DNA from: Butyrivibrio sp. AE2015
GTDB lineage: Bacteria; Bacillota; Clostridia; Lachnospirales; Lachnospiraceae
DNA: 64,000 nt
Assembly: GCF_000420825.1 (NCBI RefSeq)
Contig: NZ_ATVR01000008.1
Coordinates: 62,001-126,000 of the forward strand
Reading direction: 5' to 3'
Shown: positions 62,159-64,000 of the stretch, piece by piece
Position numbering within the stretch: position 1 is the stretch's first letter
How the letters are laid out: every line of letters starts with the position of its first letter
Program-made: the position numbers and the translations under genes
The notes under the pieces: model-generated
Database searches by the model: none
What the model was told of the DNA's origin: nothing
Seen by the model: the letters and a program-made list of their open reading frames with translations, nothing else

Positions 62159-63043
62159 ATGAGTTTGGACAGAGAGAAAGAGAGGCTTGATTGGCATTCA
62201 GGCTTTGATGGTGGTTTAAACCTTAGCTTCATGAAATATAAAAAATATATCTATATTGAGAGAGAACATCCCCTATCAAAAGAACCTTTGATGATAGATT
62301 TTTTGGTCATAAAGAAAAATGATGATATAGTAATAAACAATTCTGTGGGCTTGGATTTTTTAAAGTATAATATAATTGAATATAAGAATCCTAATGATGA
62401 ATTAAATATTGATGTTTTATATAAGGTTATAGCTTATGCTTGCCTATATAAAAGCTTTGGAGATAGTGTAGATGCAATAAAAGATAGTGAGATTACTATT
62501 TCTATATTCAGGACGAGAAAACCAAAAAAATTGCTCAAGCAATTAGTATTAAGAGGAAAAACTGTAGAACAGAAAAGACCCGGAGTTTACAATATTATCG
62601 GGATAATAGATATTCCTCTAAATATTATTGTAATGGGAGAATTAAAAGATAAGGAACTGCTTGCATTCAACATAATGACTCATAATGCGGATGAAGAAAT
62701 GGTTAAGCTTTTCCTTAAAGAAACCAGGAAATTTAAAGAAAGTGGAGCAAGGCATTATGCTGACGCAGTGCTTCAAATAAGTGCTGGCGCAAATAAGGAA
62801 CTGTATAGGAAATTGAGAGGTGAACAAGATATGTGCGAAGCGTTAAAAGAAATAATGGCCGATGATCTTAGAGAAGCCGAAGCGAAAGGTGAAGAAAAAG
62901 GTATAGAGAAAGGCATAGACCTTCGCGATAAAGAAAAAATTACTGAGATGCTCAATATGGGCAGAAGCCCAAAAGAAATAGCTGATTTTTGCAAATACCC
63001 GATGGAACAAGTTATGCAAGTTTATAACGATTTGAAAAAGTAA
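62159..63043 (+). CDS. Rpn / PD-(D/E)XK nuclease-family transposase-like protein
   Basis: 294 residues. A PD-(D/E)XK-type core: 'EPLMIDFLVIKKNDDIVINN' (Asp ~47), then 'YNIIEYKNPNDELNIDVLYK' (E-Y-K ~77-79), and helix 'VIAYACLYKSFGD'. The C-terminus 'AEAKGEEKGIEKGIDLRDKE' followed by a short HTH-like 'MLNMGRSPKEIADFCKYP' is typical of Rpn-like proteins of Firmicutes. Rpn proteins are DNA endonucleases that promote recA-independent recombination. GGAGG lies an unusually long 13 bases before ATG 62159, and a stop directly precedes that ATG. It is headed by a structured leader and followed by an interrupted aldo/keto reductase gene. Confidence 0.7.
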   Translation: MSLDREKERLDWHSGFDGGLNLSFMKYKKYIYIEREHPLSKEPLMIDFLVIKKNDDIVINNSVGLDFLKYNIIEYKNPNDELNIDVLYKVIAYACLYKSFGDSVDAIKDSEITISIFRTRKPKKLLKQLVLRGKTVEQKRPGVYNIIGIIDIPLNIIVMGELKDKELLAFNIMTHNADEEMVKLFLKETRKFKESGARHYADAVLQISAGANKELYRKLRGEQDMCEALKEIMADDLREAEAKGEEKGIEKGIDLRDKEKITEMLNMGRSPKEIADFCKYPMEQVMQVYNDLKK

Positions 63044-63064
63044 TGAATATTTGGAGGATAGGCG

Positions 63065-63199
63065 ATGAAAAAACTAGGCTTTGGGACAATGCGACTGCCA
63101 CTTTTTAATTCTGACGATCCGACATCGATTGACATTGAACAGACCAAAAAAATGGTAGATTTGTTTATGGATAGACTAACTATTAAATGTCAAGACTGA
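63065..63199 (+). pseudogene. Aldo/keto reductase, N-terminal fragment cut by IS110
   Basis: 44 codons after a good ribosome site (GGAGG): 'MKKLGFGTMRLPLFNSDD', then 'IDIEQTKKMVDLFMD'. This is the standard start of the AKR family found in Clostridia, where a 'GFTYFDTAY' segment should follow. Instead the frame runs into foreign sequence and stops at 63197. The break falls around 63170-63180, where the insertion element begins. No downstream remainder is inside the window. Confidence 0.75.
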
Positions 63200-63252
63200 A
63201 ACGAAGCAATTCGTTCAGATAGATCAGTACCTTGAAAACTGCATGACAAACA

Positions 63253-63272
63253 GAGCATCCGATAGGGTGCTC
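63253..63272. repeat. Hairpin in the IS110 non-coding end
   Basis: GAGCATCC (63253-63260) pairs with GGGTGCTC (63265-63272) around GATA, including one G-T pair. It lies between the transposase stop and the element edge. Confidence 0.6.
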
Positions 63273-63294
63273 AGACAGAAGAGGAAAGAAATAC

Positions 63295-64000
63295 TTATGC
63301 TGCGCGATAAGGTTCGCCGGTTAATTGCATCCGGTAGATCACCCGGACAAGTTTCTTACATGCATGTGAAATAGCTACATAGTAATGCTTGCCTTCCGCT
63401 CTCTTTTTGGCAAGATAAGAATTAAACACTGGATCCCAGTTGCAGACGTATATCGTGGCATTGAACAGGGCGTATCGCAGATAACGAGATCCACGTTTCT
63501 CCATATGGGCATAGGATGAAGTCAGTTGTCCGGATTGATATGTTGAAGGAGAAAGTCCTGCGTAGGCAAGGATCTGGTCTGCATTCTCAAAGCGTGAGAA
63601 ATCGCCTATCTCTGCAAGGATCATGGCACCCATTCGATTTTTGATTCCAGGGATAGTGGTGATTGGAGATTCCAGCGTATTCATGATGGAATTGATTGCT
63701 GTTTCAATCTCGTTGATTTCTTCGCTAAGGACTTCAATGAGATGGATCGTGTGCTTTAGTTCCATGGATTTTGCGGACATTACAGTTCCTACGGAAGAAA
63801 TAGCGGCATCTCGGATGAGGATTGCTTCATCGCGTCCGTAATGCCCCTTGGATGCTTCACAGAGAAGATGTTTTAGGCGAGTAAGATGTGCTGCGGCAAC
63901 AAATGAAGCTCCGGGGAACTCGGAGAGCAAAGCGTAAACGGTAGCCGTATGAAGTGTGGGGACCAGTTTTTCCAATTCTGGGAATAGAATGCTGACAAGC
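63295..64000 (-). CDS. IS110-family transposase, C-terminal part (5' end beyond window)
   Basis: The frame is open to the window edge; about 235 residues are visible. 'SPITTIPGIKNRMGAMILAE' and 'FENADQILAYAGLSPSTYQS' are the helix-hairpin-helix/serine motif region of Transposase_20, the C-terminal domain of IS110 transposases. The following 'KRGSRYLRYALFNATIYVCN' and 'HYYVAISHACKKLVRVIYRM' are also typical. The N-terminal DEDD (RuvC-like) domain lies outside. IS110 recombinases are guided by a bridge RNA encoded in an element end, which probably also lies outside. Confidence 0.92.
   Translation of the reverse strand, partial: LVSILFPELEKLVPTLHTATVYALLSEFPGASFVAAAHLTRLKHLLCEASKGHYGRDEAILIRDAAISSVGTVMSAKSMELKHTIHLIEVLSEEINEIETAINSIMNTLESPITTIPGIKNRMGAMILAEIGDFSRFENADQILAYAGLSPSTYQSGQLTSSYAHMEKRGSRYLRYALFNATIYVCNWDPVFNSYLAKKRAEGKHYYVAISHACKKLVRVIYRMQLTGEPYRAA

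Larger units (their letters stand above)
63180..64000 (-). mobile_element. IS110-family insertion sequence (partial)
   Basis: The element includes the leftward transposase gene and about 115 non-coding bases between it and the broken aldo/keto reductase gene. No terminal inverted repeats are visible, as expected for IS110. The left boundary is inferred from where the reductase reading frame loses homology. The other end is beyond the window. Confidence 0.7.

Noticed and set aside
62159-63043. True DDE transposase for the Rpn-like protein
   Set aside because: The core residues fit PD-(D/E)XK (Asp, then E-Y-K) and no DDE triad or element ends are seen.
1-64000. rRNA genes, replication origin or plasmid features
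   Set aside because: None were seen; the core operon and tRNA point to ordinary chromosome.

Overview
The window looks like the chromosome of a plant-fibre-degrading Lachnospiraceae bacterium (Bacillota), most likely Butyrivibrio, Pseudobutyrivibrio or a close relative. The grounds are an infC-rpmI-rplT operon with a Gram-positive type L20 leader, many AGGAGG-type ribosome binding sites with frequent TTG/GTG starts, a giant Listeria-Bacteroides (InlB B-type) repeat surface protein, and an alpha-galactoside/sucrose utilisation locus. The genus is inferred; no rRNA gene is present.

Layout. (1) 1-11.35 kb: the AT-rich 3' part of a surface-glycan cluster, read left to right with overlapping genes: a DegT aminotransferase end, two FkbM-type methyltransferases, two other methyltransferases, GT4-like, DUF616-like and DUF4422-like glycosyltransferases, a polysaccharide deacetylase, and repeated small Rossmann-like modules. 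It ends at an integrase fragment. (2) 11.5-14.5 kb: an accessory island with an HTH-Uma2 nuclease fusion and an AAA ATPase. (3) 14.5-22.3 kb: a second glycan block with its own promoter: TarI/IspD-like cytidylyltransferase, Zn-dehydrogenase, double GT2, glycerophosphodiesterase, glucose-1-phosphate cytidylyltransferase and a ThDP enzyme. (4) 22.5-37.6 kb: two paralogous small proteins, a 3810-residue repeat surface protein, a membrane acyltransferase, a Cys-rich small protein and a BTAD/SARP-like regulator. (5) 37.7-49.2 kb: mostly core genes: alarmone synthetase, cyclophilin, GH13 lipoprotein, AAA ATPase, tRNA-Trp, HAD, pepF, flavin reductase, VanZ, L20 leader-infC-rpmI-rplT, pepD. (6) 49.2-61.7 kb: sugar utilisation: TetR, GH36 alpha-galactosidase, aldo/keto reductase, DUF1858, an ABC importer (binding protein and two permeases, no ATPase), LacI, a P-loop kinase and a GH13_18 phosphorylase. 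(7) 61.7-64 kb: a highly structured leader in front of an Rpn/PD-(D/E)XK-like nuclease gene, then an aldo/keto reductase fragment cut by an IS110-family element running off the window.

Function. Regions 1 and 3 together would build and decorate a surface polysaccharide, probably containing CDP-activated alditol and CDP-glucose-derived residues. Region 6 resembles an msm-type raffinose/sucrose system: the importer takes up the oligosaccharide, GH36 removes galactose, and the GH13_18 enzyme phosphorolyses the glucoside.

The least explained items are the folded leader at 61.84-62.16 kb; the two long palindromes at 53.63-54.06 kb that share one 18-nt apical loop in opposite orientation; the paired small proteins ahead of the giant surface protein; and two identical-class 14-bp palindromes exactly 200 bp apart upstream of the ABC operon.
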